64,000 nt of DNA from Brevundimonas fontaquae. Lineage in GTDB: Bacteria; Pseudomonadota; Alphaproteobacteria; Caulobacterales; Caulobacteraceae. The stretch is from contig NZ_CP070968.1 in NCBI RefSeq assembly GCF_017086445.1, positions 372,001 to 436,000 on the forward strand. Reading direction: 5' to 3'. The notes beneath the pieces were generated by a model, which was not told the DNA's origin, did not search any database, and saw only the letters and a program-made list of their open reading frames with translations. A program made the position numbers and the translations under genes. This document shows, one piece after another, positions 37,801 to 46,115 of this stretch. Every line of letters starts with the position of its first letter. Within the stretch, counting starts at the first letter, position 1.

Positions 37801-39756
37801 GAAATGGGCAAGGACATCCAGACCCAGCCCTTCACCATGGTCGGCGTCGGCGACATGTCCGGTGACGTCTTCGGGAACGGCGCGCTTCTGTCCAAGGCGA
37901 CGCGTCTGGTCGCCGCCTTCGATCACCGCGACATCTTCATTGATCCGAACCCGGATCATGTGACCAGCTGGACCGAACGCAAGCGTCTGTTCGACCTGCC
38001 GCGCTCGTCCTGGCAGGATTACGACAAGGCCCTGATTTCCGAAGGTGGCGGCGTCTTCTCCCGCTCGGCCAAGTCGATCCAGCTGACGCCGCAGATCAAG
38101 GCGGCCCTGGACATCGCTGAGGACGAACTGGACCCCGTCAGCCTGATCCGCGCCATCCTGAAGGCGCCGGTCGAACTGCTCTATCTGGGCGGCATCGGCA
38201 CCTATGTGAAATCGGCGGCCGAAACCGACGCCCAGGTCGGGGACAAGGGCACCGACGCCTTGCGCATCAACGCCGACGAACTGCGGGTCAAGGTGGTGGG
38301 CGAGGGCGCAAACCTCGGCTTCACCCAGGCGGGGCGCATCGCCTTCGGTCAGGCCGGCGGCCGGATCAACACCGACGCCATCGACAACTCCGCCGGGGTC
38401 GACACCTCCGACCACGAGGTCAACATCAAGATCCTGGTCGGCTCGGCCGTGACCAACGGCGTCCTGCCGGCCGAGGAGCGCACGCCGCTTCTGGCCTCCA
38501 TGACCGACGAGGTCGGCCTCAAGGTGCTGGCCCACAACTACGACCAGACCCTGGCCCTGACCCTGCAACAGGCCGAAGGCGTCGGCGCCCTGGACGCCCA
38601 GCAGCGGTTCATGCAGAGCCTGTCGGCGCGCGGAAAGCTAGACCGCAAGGTCGAAGGCCTGCCCAACGACGCTCGCGTCAAGGAGCTGATGACGGCGGGC
38701 ATTCCGCTGGCCCGGCCGGAGCTGGCCGTCCTGATGGCCTACGCCAAGCTGGAGCTGTCGGACGATATCGTCGCCTCGCAGGCGCCCGAGGATCCCTTCT
38801 TCGAACAGATACTGGTCCGCTACTTCCCCGAGGCTCTGGCCCGGTTCGAGCCGGAGATGAAGAGCCACCGTCTGCGGCGCGAGATCATCGCCACGGTCAT
38901 GGCCAACGAAGTCGTCAACATGTGCGGCCCGACCTTCCCCGACCGCCTGCGCGGCTCGGCGGAATGCGACACCACCGCCCTGATCATCGCCTTCGAGGCG
39001 GCGCGCCGCGTCTTCCGTCTGGACGAAGCCTGGGACGCCGTGTCGGCCCTGGATTTGAAAATCTCGGCCGAGGCGCAGATCGCCCTCTATCAGGAAATCG
39101 CTGTCGTCCTGCGTCGTCAGACCTTCTGGCTGGCCCGCCGCGCCAAGGGCGGTCTGTCGGTTCAGGCCCTGATCGACCGCTATCGTCCGATCGCCGACGC
39201 CCTGCAGGCCGAGGGCGCGCCGGTCCTGTCGCGCTTCGAACAGGGGCGTCTGGATGCGCGCGTCAAACGCTTCGCCGACCACGGCGCGCCTGAGGATCTG
39301 ACCCGCAGCATCGCCATCATGCGCCCCCTCGTCGCCGCCTCCGACATCGGGGACTTGGCGCAGGAGGCGAACTGGCCGGTCGCAGCCATGGCGCGCCTGT
39401 ATCACCAGGTCGGCGCCGCCTTCGACTTCGACCGTCGGCGCGCCGCCGCCGGCTCCATTCCGTCTGCGGATCATTTCGATCGTCTCGCCGTCCGTCGTCT
39501 GATCGAAGACCTGATGAACGAGCAGGCGGCCCTGACTCGCGCCGTCGCCCGCGCCTCCGATCCGTCGGTGGGCGTCAGCGAGGACGCGGCGGAGGCCGCC
39601 GTGGACGCCTGGATCGGCTCCAAACAGGCGACGGTCGAGGGCGTGCGCGCTTCGGTGGACGAGATCGAACAGTCGGGCTCGGGCTGGACCTTCGCCAAAC
39701 TGACGATCGCCAACGCCACGATCCGTGATTTGGCGACGGCGGCGGTGAATTCTTGA
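34900..39756 (+). CDS. NAD-specific glutamate dehydrogenase, large (about 180 kDa) class
   Basis: Oxidative deamination of glutamate to 2-oxoglutarate and ammonia with NAD, allowing growth on amino acids. The 1618-residue product is normal for the 180-kDa class. Its N-terminal half holds ACT-like regulatory segments; the catalytic core begins around residue 790 with GVHLRFGPVARGGLRWSDRR and KAQQVKNAVIVPVGSKGGF (catalytic Lys region), then KVVGEGANLGFTQAGRIAFG of the NAD domain. ATG 34900 (MTAHDLRQPVQPITK) fits homology; the frame is open to 34864. A stem-loop element starts 4 bases after the stop. Caulobacter's member is called GdhZ and coordinates metabolism with FtsZ activity; that role here is inference. 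Confidence 0.95.
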   Translation: MTAHDLRQPVQPITKAALEAAFAKIAGTGPGAVEQTYLIQAHEDYSADETPELSGEDLAALLGASWSAAKAYPTGTAAPAITVGPLHGANGQVLDYDLVRIVQSDAPFLVDSVMGALAEAGVSVRALFHPVVELDGRRLSIIMLVIDSVPQERRDALGEGLAQSLSDVHAAVADHDAMTSLMRQAVQRLEETPPPVDPAVLAENIAFLKWLKSDHFVFLGARDYSYPLNADGDYEAEAPLGLSTDGLGILADPERTVLRRASEPAVLTRQMRRQLDLSEPVTVAKANARSRVHRRAYMDYVGVKRYGPDGKATGETRFVGLFTSEAYDQLATEVPLLRRKVANALARADKAPGSHNEKRLKNILENYPRDELFQVSEDELLSIALGILHLYDRPRIRLFSRQDPFDRFVSVLCFIPREKFDSAVRERIGQIVARAWGGRISAWYPQLSDAPLVRIHYIIGVEPGAHPIPDPAQLEADVAEAGRGWVDRFEGALRRSGVEEVAVGPLSAQWARAFGAAYRDRYDADEAATDLQYVNRLNETGLPGEGKAVAVRAFRTPDDSRLQFRFKLYRRGPAVPLSDVLPILADMGLKTLEEYGYPIRPMGEEEIHVHEFLMEDPRGEALVFDDVKGPFEDAFAAVWTGRNESDGFNRLVIELGVEWRDAALIRTLAHYRQQTGLDPSQTVQEEALREYPDVARALLSLFKAKFAPEGGSADDRAPAVAELDAKIVTLLQDVKSLDHDRALRRIAALIGAIKRTNYFQLDADGQPKPHISIKIASRELDDLPLPKPYREIFVWAPHVEGVHLRFGPVARGGLRWSDRRDDFRTEVLGLVKAQQVKNAVIVPVGSKGGFYPKQLPRTTDREAIQGEAIRAYRTFLSGLLDITDNIAADGSVTHPANVIAWEGDDPYLVVAADKGTATFSDIANGVSAAYGFWLGDAFASGGSVGYDHKAMGITARGAWEAVKRHFREMGKDIQTQPFTMVGVGDMSGDVFGNGALLSKATRLVAAFDHRDIFIDPNPDHVTSWTERKRLFDLPRSSWQDYDKALISEGGGVFSRSAKSIQLTPQIKAALDIAEDELDPVSLIRAILKAPVELLYLGGIGTYVKSAAETDAQVGDKGTDALRINADELRVKVVGEGANLGFTQAGRIAFGQAGGRINTDAIDNSAGVDTSDHEVNIKILVGSAVTNGVLPAEERTPLLASMTDEVGLKVLAHNYDQTLALTLQQAEGVGALDAQQRFMQSLSARGKLDRKVEGLPNDARVKELMTAGIPLARPELAVLMAYAKLELSDDIVASQAPEDPFFEQILVRYFPEALARFEPEMKSHRLRREIIATVMANEVVNMCGPTFPDRLRGSAECDTTALIIAFEAARRVFRLDEAWDAVSALDLKISAEAQIALYQEIAVVLRRQTFWLARRAKGGLSVQALIDRYRPIADALQAEGAPVLSRFEQGRLDARVKRFADHGAPEDLTRSIAIMRPLVAASDIGDLAQEANWPVAAMARLYHQVGAAFDFDRRRAAAGSIPSADHFDRLAVRRLIEDLMNEQAALTRAVARASDPSVGVSEDAAEAAVDAWIGSKQATVEGVRASVDEIEQSGSGWTFAKLTIANATIRDLATAAVNS

Positions 39757-39759
39757 GGT

Positions 39760-39790
39760 GTGCTATCGGCCTTTCGGCCGACTTGAGCAC
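39760..39790 (+). repeat. Post-stop stem-loop element (3' of the glutamate dehydrogenase gene)
   Basis: Starts four bases after the TGA and reads GTGCTATCGGCC-TTTC-GGCCGACTTGAGCAC: outer arms GTGCT/AGCAC and inner arms TCGGCC/GGCCGA with a four-base loop. It keeps the CTATCG and CTTGAG words of the comF and secA copies but has a shorter inner stem and compensating changes in the outer one. No clear U-tract follows. Confidence 0.7.
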
Positions 39791-39866
39791 GCTATGTGGA
39801 CGCTCTGCTTGACGAAGCCGTCGTCGCACGGCCTCTTCAGCCGCTGATCAGGCTGGGGAGGCCGCA

Positions 39867-40334
39867 ATGCCGAGAAAGTTCCTCGTCGTCGTCGACGACA
39901 GTCCGGAGTTCGAGGCCGCCCTGCGGTTCGCCTCGCGCCGGGCGAAATCGACGGGCGGGCGCGTGGTCATGCTGCGCGTCCTTCCGACCGACAGCGACGC
40001 CCACTGGTCGGGCGTGCGCGAGGAAATCGAACGCCAGCAGCGCCAGGAGGCGGAAATCCTGCTGAACCGCCTGGGCGAGGAGGCGCAGAACCGCTCCGGC
40101 GCTGCGCCGGTCTTCCTGATCGAAAAGGGCGAGGCCCAGGCCGCGATCAAGAAGGTCGTCGCCGCCGACCCTGAGATCAAGATCCTGGTGCTGGCCGCCG
40201 GAACCAGCTCGCGCGGCCCCGGCCCGCTCGTCTCGGCCATCATCAAACAAGGCGCGCAGATCGGCGGCCGCAAACTGCCCGTCACCATCGTCCCCGGCGA
40301 ACTGACCGAAGACGAGATCGAAGACCTGGCCTAG
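39867..40334 (+). CDS. Universal stress protein (UspA domain)
   Basis: A 155-residue single UspA domain: RKFLVVVDDSPEFEAALRFA at the N-terminus, with the Asp pair of the nucleotide pocket, and IKILVLAAGTSSRGPGPLVS near residue 110. The usual ATP motif G-x2-G-x9-G-S/T is not clearly complete, so nucleotide binding is uncertain. USPs are induced under starvation or respiratory stress. It follows the glutamate dehydrogenase gene by 110 bases and converges with mltA, with 12 bases between stops. Confidence 0.85.
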   Translation: MPRKFLVVVDDSPEFEAALRFASRRAKSTGGRVVMLRVLPTDSDAHWSGVREEIERQQRQEAEILLNRLGEEAQNRSGAAPVFLIEKGEAQAAIKKVVAADPEIKILVLAAGTSSRGPGPLVSAIIKQGAQIGGRKLPVTIVPGELTEDEIEDLA

Positions 40335-40346
40335 CCGGGCAGGGGT

Positions 40347-41471
40347 CTAACCCTTCGGGACCAGGCGCCACATCCGCAAGGGGTGGCGCACGGTCCCGGC
40401 CTCGGCCCCCGCGCGGTCGCCGCGCCCCATATAGAGGTCGGCGCGCACCGGTCCGCGAATGGCCGATCCCGTGTCCAGCGCCATGGCCAGACCGCGATAG
40501 CTGGCCGTGGCGCCGCGCAGATTGCCCCCGTCGGCCTCCAGCCAGACCAGTTCGCCATAGCGCCAGTGGGCCGGGTCGACCGCGATCGCCCGCCGCTCGG
40601 TCAGGGGCACGCCCGCCGCCCCCGCCGGGTGGCCGTCATCGTCGGAGTCCAGCCGGAAGAAGATGTAGCGTGGGTTCAGCGCCATGACCGCCTGCGCCTC
40701 ATAGCCCCGATGGCTGGCCAGCCAGTCCCGGATTGCATCGCCGGAGGTGCCGTTCTGCGGCAACAGACCCTGCTGCGCCATCGGTCGGGCGATGCCCACG
40801 AACGGCTTGCCGTTGTCGGCGGCGTAGGCGGCGCGGCCGCGCGTGCCGTCCTCGAACGTCAGATAACCCGACCCCTGGATCTGCAGAAAGAACAGGTCCT
40901 CGGCCCGCATCCAGGCCAGGGCCTGCTCAGGCCGAGCGGCGGATTCGATATAGGCCCGGTCGCCGGCGGCGCGGGGATTGGCGGGCTTGGGCAGGACGGG
41001 GGCCGAGAACTCGGCGTCCGGTCGTCGCCGCGCCGGATATTCGGGCGCGAAGTAGGAAGTCAGCAGCCCCGGTCGCCCGTCCGGCGTCTGGGCCGGGATC
41101 GCGCTGAAGCTGGCCTCGAAGAAGGCGCGCGCCTGCGACGGCGTGATCGTCATCGTCGTCGCCATGGCCTTGGCGCGCCCGCAGACCCGGCGTGCGGCCG
41201 CGTCACGCGCCGCGCCGCACCCGTCCACATAGGCCCGGAAGGCGGCCAGATGGTCCTCCTGGCTCCAGCCCGGCAGCACGGCGGGGCTCAGGGCGTCGGA
41301 CGGCGCGGGAGGCGGTGCCGGGTTCGGCGACGGCGTATAGGGTACCGGCCCCGTCTGCGGCCCTGTCGTCCCCGTCGCGCCGGTCGGCGTCATCGGCCCG
41401 GTCGAACAGGCGGCGACAGCCAGGGCGGCCGTCAGCGTCGCCAGTCCGCCCGACCGGCCGCGAACCGCCAT
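40347..41471 (-). CDS. mltA: Membrane-bound lytic murein transglycosylase A (MltA)
   Basis: Cleaves the MurNAc-GlcNAc glycosidic bond of peptidoglycan with 1,6-anhydro bond formation. The 374-residue product has a lipoprotein signal (LTAALAVAACSTG), a Pro/Thr-rich linker to about residue 60, then the MltA barrel (RPGLLTSYFAPEYPARRR, FFLQIQGSGYLTFEDG) and the C-terminal 3D domain containing YRGLAMALDTGSAIRGPVRA with the catalytic Asp and DLYMGRGDRAG. Its ATG overlaps the Tim44-like gene stop by one base (TGATG). The Tim44-mltA pair divergent from secB is a common alphaproteobacterial arrangement. Confidence 0.94.
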   Translation of the reverse strand: MAVRGRSGGLATLTAALAVAACSTGPMTPTGATGTTGPQTGPVPYTPSPNPAPPPAPSDALSPAVLPGWSQEDHLAAFRAYVDGCGAARDAAARRVCGRAKAMATTMTITPSQARAFFEASFSAIPAQTPDGRPGLLTSYFAPEYPARRRPDAEFSAPVLPKPANPRAAGDRAYIESAARPEQALAWMRAEDLFFLQIQGSGYLTFEDGTRGRAAYAADNGKPFVGIARPMAQQGLLPQNGTSGDAIRDWLASHRGYEAQAVMALNPRYIFFRLDSDDDGHPAGAAGVPLTERRAIAVDPAHWRYGELVWLEADGGNLRGATASYRGLAMALDTGSAIRGPVRADLYMGRGDRAGAEAGTVRHPLRMWRLVPKG

Positions 41472-42115
41472 CAGGCGTTGGCCGGCTCGACGCGCGCCAG
41501 GACCCAGTTCGGGTCCGTCGCGCCCAGGGTGCGTTCGAAGGTCCAGTGTTCGGCCGTGCGGCGTTCCTCTACCAGAGGCTCGCCCGTCGTCGCGTCCGCC
41601 GTTTCGCCAGAAGCCTTGGTCACCCGACTGCGCAGTTCGGCCAGGAAGCGGACCTTGGCGACGGCCTTATCGCCCTCGGCGACTGCGCCTTCCAGATCGG
41701 CCCGGGGCGGATACAGGAACTCGACCGTCTCGGTCTCGCCGCGCGTCTCGCGCGCTGCGATGCCGGCCTCGAACGAGGCGAAGACATTGGGCTTCAGCAA
41801 CGGCTTCAGCGCGGCCCGGTCGCCGGCGGCGTAGCCGCGAACGATGGTCTCATAGGCCTGACGCGCGCCGTCCAGGAAACGGGCCGGGTCGAACGCCGGA
41901 TCGCGCGCCTTCAGGCTGGCGATGGAGGCCAGGGTCGCCGGGTCGATCGCCGCGACCTTGGGCGTTTCGGCCTGGGCCGGGCCGGGCGGCGCGATCTTGG
42001 CGTCTTCCTGCGGCTGACGGCCCACCCGCTTGCCCAGCACGTTGTAGAGCTGGAACAGCACAAAGGCTGCGATGGAGGCGAAGACGACGACCTGTAACTG
42101 AACCGGAATGTTCAA
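41471..42115 (-). CDS. Tim44/TimA-like membrane-associated protein
   Basis: A 214-residue protein with an N-terminal membrane helix (LQVVVFASIAAFVLFQLYNV, then LGKRVGR) and a C-terminal Tim44-like domain (FDPARFLDGARQAYETIVRG, then YAAGDRAALKPLLKPNVFAS), ending in HWTFERTLGATDPNWVLARV. Mitochondrial Tim44 tethers Hsp70 to the import channel; the bacterial relative TimA lies at the inner membrane and its partner is unsettled. It is co-translated with mltA and divergent from secB, a recurrent neighbourhood. The 191-base gap to secB holds both promoters; I see no clear motif there. Confidence 0.88.
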   Translation of the reverse strand: MNIPVQLQVVVFASIAAFVLFQLYNVLGKRVGRQPQEDAKIAPPGPAQAETPKVAAIDPATLASIASLKARDPAFDPARFLDGARQAYETIVRGYAAGDRAALKPLLKPNVFASFEAGIAARETRGETETVEFLYPPRADLEGAVAEGDKAVAKVRFLAELRSRVTKASGETADATTGEPLVEERRTAEHWTFERTLGATDPNWVLARVEPANA

Positions 42116-42306
42116 GAGGAGATTCCTGTAGCGAACGACGGGTGCGCCAAACCTTAGTCTGGCGTGATTACGGGCTCATATAGGGTGAGGCAAGGCGAAG
42201 CGCGCCCCCAATCGCGCGCGCGACGTTGCGGCCAAGCGTCCCGGCATGGTAGTCGCGGCGCCTCATTCCGGCCTCATCGGCCCCAAACTGCGCCAAAGAC
42301 CGTTTC

Positions 42307-42819
42307 ATGACCGACGCCGCTTCTCCCGCCGAACAGCCCCAGCAAGGCGACGCCCAGCAGGGCCAGCCCGCCGGTCCCGGCTTCCGCATCCTGGCGCAAT
42401 ACGTCCGCGACTTCTCGTTCGAGAACCCGCGCGCCCCGGAATCCCTGCGCATCGACGGCAAGCCCGCGATCGATCTGGGCGTTGAAATGGCCGCCCAGGG
42501 TCGCCCCGACGGCCTGTTCGAACTGGACCTGAAGCTGTCGATCAAGGCGACGCACGAGAACCAGCCCGTCTTCCACGTCGAACTGGTCTATGGCGGCCTG
42601 TTCCAACTGGCCAATGTCCAGGAGCAGGACATCGAGCCGCTGCTGCTGATCGAATGCCCGCGCTACCTGTTCCCGTTCGCGCGCGAGATCATCTCGGGCG
42701 CCACGGCGGACGGCGGCTTCTATCCCCCGTTCCAGCTGGACCCCATCGACTTCGCCGCGATCTACATCGCGCGCCAGCAACAGATCGCCCAGCAGCCGGT
42801 CGAAACCGGCCAGGCCTAA
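42307..42819 (+). CDS. secB: Protein-export chaperone SecB
   Basis: Tetrameric cytoplasmic chaperone that keeps preproteins unfolded and hands them to SecA. The 170-residue product shows [50 protein letters not shown] and the C-terminal [32 protein letters not shown], all diagnostic of SecB. The first 24 residues are Gln/Pro-rich and the C-terminal tail is also Gln-rich. It is divergent from the Tim44-like gene and followed after nine bases by a DMT transporter gene. Confidence 0.97.
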   Translation: MTDAASPAEQPQQGDAQQGQPAGPGFRILAQYVRDFSFENPRAPESLRIDGKPAIDLGVEMAAQGRPDGLFELDLKLSIKATHENQPVFHVELVYGGLFQLANVQEQDIEPLLLIECPRYLFPFAREIISGATADGGFYPPFQLDPIDFAAIYIARQQQIAQQPVETGQA

Positions 42820-42828
42820 GCGCGCGAC

Positions 42829-43779
42829 ATGGTCGCCGCCGCGCGGCCTTCGCCTGATCCATCGAAAGCCGCGGGCGAGGACGTCGTCCGCGGCATTCTT
42901 CTGCGCATCGCCGCCGCCGGCTGTTTTTCGATCATGACGGCGACGTTGAAGCTGGCGTCGCAGGACGGCGTCGCGGCGCCGGAAATGCTGTTCTACCGCG
43001 CCTTCTTCGGCCTGCCGGTCGTTGTGGCCTGGGTGCTGACCCAGCCGGGCGGGCTGTCGGCCCTGTCGACGCGCCGCCCCCTGGCCCATCTGGGACGCAG
43101 CGCCCTGGGCGTCGCAGCCATCCTGTGCCTGTTCCAGACGCTGACGCTGCTGCCTCTCGCCGACGCGACGACCCTCAGTTTCACCGCCCCGATCTTCGCC
43201 ACCGTCCTGTCCTTCTTCGTGCTGAAGGAGGCTGTCGGCCCGCGCCGCTGGGCCGCCGTCGCAGTCGGCTTCATCGGCGTGATCGTCGTCATGCGGCCGG
43301 GCGTGGGCCATTCGGTCCTGCCGCTGGCGGGCGTGGCCTTCGCTCTGATCGGGGCGGTGCTGACGTCCGGCGTGACCATCACTCTGCGTCAGCTGCGCGA
43401 CACCGAAAATGTCGCCGCCATCGTCTTCTGGTTCTTCGTCGCCTGTTCGGTCGTGGGGGCGATCCTGCTGCCCTTCGTCGGCCATTGGCACGCGCTCTCC
43501 ACCTTCGGCCTGCTGATCGGATCGGGCGTCGCCGGCGGTCTGGCCCAGCTGTTCATGACCGCCTCGCTGCAAAAGGCCCCGGTCGCCGTGGTCGCGCCCT
43601 TCGACTATCTCCAGATCGTCGGCGCCATCGTCTTCGGCTGGTGGCTGATGTCCACGACGCCCACCCTCACCACCCTGGCCGGCGCCGCCCTGATCGCGAG
43701 CAGCGGCCTCTACACTGCTTGGCGCGAACATATCCGCCGCAAGGCCAGCCTCATCCAGCCGACCGCGCCGCTGGTTTAG
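42829..43779 (+). CDS. DMT-superfamily (EamA) transporter
   Basis: A 316-residue inner membrane protein with about ten hydrophobic helices and two EamA repeats: ILLRIAAAGCFSIMTATLKL, ALGVAAILCLFQTLTLLPLA, DATTLSFTAPIFATVLSFFV in the first, and VAPFDYLQIVGAIVFGWWLM in the second. Family members export metabolites such as amino acids, S-adenosylmethionine or riboflavin-type compounds; the substrate here is not readable. The ATG is nine bases after the secB stop, so they share a transcript. It converges with dut. Confidence 0.85.
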   Translation: MVAAARPSPDPSKAAGEDVVRGILLRIAAAGCFSIMTATLKLASQDGVAAPEMLFYRAFFGLPVVVAWVLTQPGGLSALSTRRPLAHLGRSALGVAAILCLFQTLTLLPLADATTLSFTAPIFATVLSFFVLKEAVGPRRWAAVAVGFIGVIVVMRPGVGHSVLPLAGVAFALIGAVLTSGVTITLRQLRDTENVAAIVFWFFVACSVVGAILLPFVGHWHALSTFGLLIGSGVAGGLAQLFMTASLQKAPVAVVAPFDYLQIVGAIVFGWWLMSTTPTLTTLAGAALIASSGLYTAWREHIRRKASLIQPTAPLV

Positions 43780-43783
43780 GGCG

Positions 43784-44239
43784 TCAGCGCCCCGTCGATC
43801 CAAACCCGCCCGTCCCGCGCGCCGTCTCGTCCAGCGTCTCGACCTCGATCCAGTCGGCGCGTTCATGCCGGGCGATCACCAGCTGGGCGATGCGTTCGCC
43901 GCGGCGGATGACGAAGGGTTCGGCGCCGATGTTGGCCAGGATCACGCCGCACTCGCCGCGATAGTCGCTGTCGATGGTGCCCGGCGCATTGGGGCAGATG
44001 ATGCCGTATTTCAAAGCCAGTCCCGAGCGCGCCCGCACCTGGGCCTCATACCCCAGCGGCAGGGCGATTTTCAGCCCCGTGGGCACCAGCATCCGCTGAC
44101 CCGGGGCCAGGATCATCGGCTGATCCTCTGGCACGGCGGCGCGCAGGTCCATGCCCGCCGAACCGGCCGTCTCATAGGTGGGCAGGGGCAGACCTTCGGA
44201 ATGTGGCAGACGCAGGATCTGGATTGGGGTCTCGGTCAT
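43784..44239 (-). CDS. dut: Deoxyuridine 5'-triphosphate nucleotidohydrolase (dUTPase)
   Basis: Hydrolyses dUTP to dUMP and pyrophosphate, preventing uracil in DNA and feeding dTMP synthesis. The 151-residue trimeric-type protein has all five motifs: [37 protein letters not shown] and the C-terminal P-loop-like [10 protein letters not shown]. Its start overlaps the coaBC stop (ATGA). The coaBC-dut pair is a conserved bacterial operon. Confidence 0.97.
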   Translation of the reverse strand: MTETPIQILRLPHSEGLPLPTYETAGSAGMDLRAAVPEDQPMILAPGQRMLVPTGLKIALPLGYEAQVRARSGLALKYGIICPNAPGTIDSDYRGECGVILANIGAEPFVIRRGERIAQLVIARHERADWIEVETLDETARGTGGFGSTGR

Positions 44240-45465
44240 TCGGGGGCCTCGAAATGATCGGCGATGCGGGCGGCGACGGCCCGGGCGATGGCGGTCTTGG
44301 ACTGGCGCGGCCAGGTCTCGGTCCGATCGGCGGTGACCAGCAGCACGGCGTTGCCGTCCGATCCGAACACGTCGTCGGACACGTCGTTGCCCAGGATCCA
44401 GTCGCAGCCCTTTCTCGACAGCTTGGCGCGCGCATTGGCTTCCAGGTCCGTCGTCTCGGCGGCGAAGCCGATGACCAGGGCCGGGCGGTTCGGACCGGGC
44501 GCGGCGACGCCGGCCAGGATGTCGGGGTTCTCGATCAGGGCCAGGGTCGGCGGGCCGCCCGGTCCCTTCTTGATCTTGCCGCCGGCGATAGTGTCCACGC
44601 GCCAGTCGGCGACGGCGGCCGACAGCACGGCGATGTCGGCGGGAAGGGCGCTCTGCGTCGCCGCCTGCATCTCCAGCGCGCTCTCCACATCGATCCGCGT
44701 CACGCCGGTCGGGGCGGTGAGCGCCGTCGGCCCCGACACCAGCGTCACCTCGGCCCCCAGCTCGGCCAGGGCGGTGGCGATGGCGTAGCCCTGTTTGCCG
44801 CTGGAGCGATTGGTCAGCCCCCGCACAGGGTCGATCGGTTCGAACGTCGGCCCGGCCGTGACCACGGCCTTGCGTCCCTTGAGCGGTCGTCCGGCCGCGC
44901 CGGCTAACAGGCCTGCAATGGCGTCCAGGATCGCGGCGGGTTCCGCCATTCGACCCGGCCCGTATTCGCCGCAGGCCATCTCGCCGTCATCCGGCCCCAC
45001 CACCGCCACGCCATGGAAGCCCGGAAAGGCCTTCAACCGTTCCATATTGGCCTGGACCGCCGGATGCTCCCACATCCGCACATTCATCGCCGGCGCCAGC
45101 AGCACCCGCTTGTCCGTCGCGATTAGGGTCGTCGAGGCCAGGTCGTCGGCCAACCCGTTCGCCGCCTTGGCGATCAGCCCCGCCGTCGCCGGCGCCACCA
45201 CCACCAGATCGGCCCAGCGCGACAGCTCGATATGCCCCATGCTGGTCTCGTCGTCCGGGTGGAACAGGCCCGACCGCACCGGATGACCGCTCAGCGCCGC
45301 CAGCGACAGGGGCGTCACGAACTCGGCTCCGGATTCGGTCAGGATGACACGCGTCCGCCCGCCCGCCTTGGCGATCAGCCGCACCAGCTCCAGCGCCTTA
45401 TAGGCCGCGATGCCGCCGCCCACGATCAGCAGGATCTTGCGGTTCGAAAGGGGGCGAGTGTCCAT
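44236..45465 (-). CDS. coaBC: Phosphopantothenoylcysteine synthetase/decarboxylase CoaBC
   Basis: Joins cysteine to 4'-phosphopantothenate and decarboxylates the product, two steps of CoA synthesis. The 409-residue product has an N-terminal flavoprotein decarboxylase domain ([55 protein letters not shown]) and a C-terminal synthetase domain ([31 protein letters not shown]). ATG 45465 is preferred to a GTG six bases upstream. Together with coaE near the left end, two enzymes of the pathway are in this window. dut overlaps its stop by four bases. Confidence 0.95.
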   Translation of the reverse strand: MDTRPLSNRKILLIVGGGIAAYKALELVRLIAKAGGRTRVILTESGAEFVTPLSLAALSGHPVRSGLFHPDDETSMGHIELSRWADLVVVAPATAGLIAKAANGLADDLASTTLIATDKRVLLAPAMNVRMWEHPAVQANMERLKAFPGFHGVAVVGPDDGEMACGEYGPGRMAEPAAILDAIAGLLAGAAGRPLKGRKAVVTAGPTFEPIDPVRGLTNRSSGKQGYAIATALAELGAEVTLVSGPTALTAPTGVTRIDVESALEMQAATQSALPADIAVLSAAVADWRVDTIAGGKIKKGPGGPPTLALIENPDILAGVAAPGPNRPALVIGFAAETTDLEANARAKLSRKGCDWILGNDVSDDVFGSDGNAVLLVTADRTETWPRQSKTAIARAVAARIADHFEAPE

Positions 45466-45567
45466 GACCACGGTCTAGCCGCCGCGCGTGACGCCGTCGA
45501 GACGAGAACATTGCACGAACAATAAAGTTGTGCTTTCGTCGCGCCCAGCGGGTATCTGGAGGGAAGA

Positions 45568-46080
45568 ATGAGAACGCTGACGAGGGGAGGGGCCGCGCTG
45601 GTCCTGTGCGGTCTGGTGGGGCTTGGCGGCTGCGACAACAGCTCGGCGGTCGAGACGCGGGATCGCACGGCAAGCGCCGAACCCGTCGCCCTGACGTCCA
45701 TGCCGACGGTAAGCGAAGAGGCTGCGACGCGTCAGGAGAAGCCCGTCCTGACCGCCAATCGGCGCGAAACCGTCGACGCCAAGATCGCCCGTCTCTACGA
45801 CCGCAACGGCGCAGACTTCGGCGCGCGCTCGGCCGAGGATTATCTGACCAAGGTCACGGCTTTCACGACAAAGCCTCCACGCGACGTCGAGACCGTCAAA
45901 CGGCCCAATGGCGACACCCTGATCTATCAGGCCTCGACCAACACCTTCGCCGTGGTGGCCCGCAACGGGTCGCCCCGCACCATGTTCAAGCCGACGACGG
46001 GCGCCGACTACTGGGCCGAGCAGAAGGCGGCGGCGCCCACCTTCGGTCAGCGGCGCCAATCGACGGGCGCGGCGGGCTGA
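45568..46080 (+). CDS. Lipoprotein with a BECR-nuclease-like C-terminal domain, unknown function
   Basis: A 170-residue protein with a lipoprotein signal (VLCGLVGLGGC, lipobox GLGGC) and a strong GGAGGGAAG ribosome site. The C-terminal 90 residues (ARSAEDYLTKVTAFTTKP, ETVKRPNGDTLIYQASTNTF, AVVARNGSPRTMFKPTTGAD followed by YWAEQ) resemble a domain found at the tips of polymorphic and pyocin-like toxins, of the Barnase/EndoU/ColicinE5/RelE (BECR) type. Here it is attached to a lipid anchor instead of a delivery module, so a toxin role is doubtful. No immunity gene is apparent. Function is unknown; the fold assignment is by pattern only. Confidence 0.7.
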   Translation: MRTLTRGGAALVLCGLVGLGGCDNSSAVETRDRTASAEPVALTSMPTVSEEAATRQEKPVLTANRRETVDAKIARLYDRNGADFGARSAEDYLTKVTAFTTKPPRDVETVKRPNGDTLIYQASTNTFAVVARNGSPRTMFKPTTGADYWAEQKAAAPTFGQRRQSTGAAG

Positions 46081-46115
46081 TATAGAGGGCGGGCTTCCAC
46101 TGAGGATCTCGCCCC

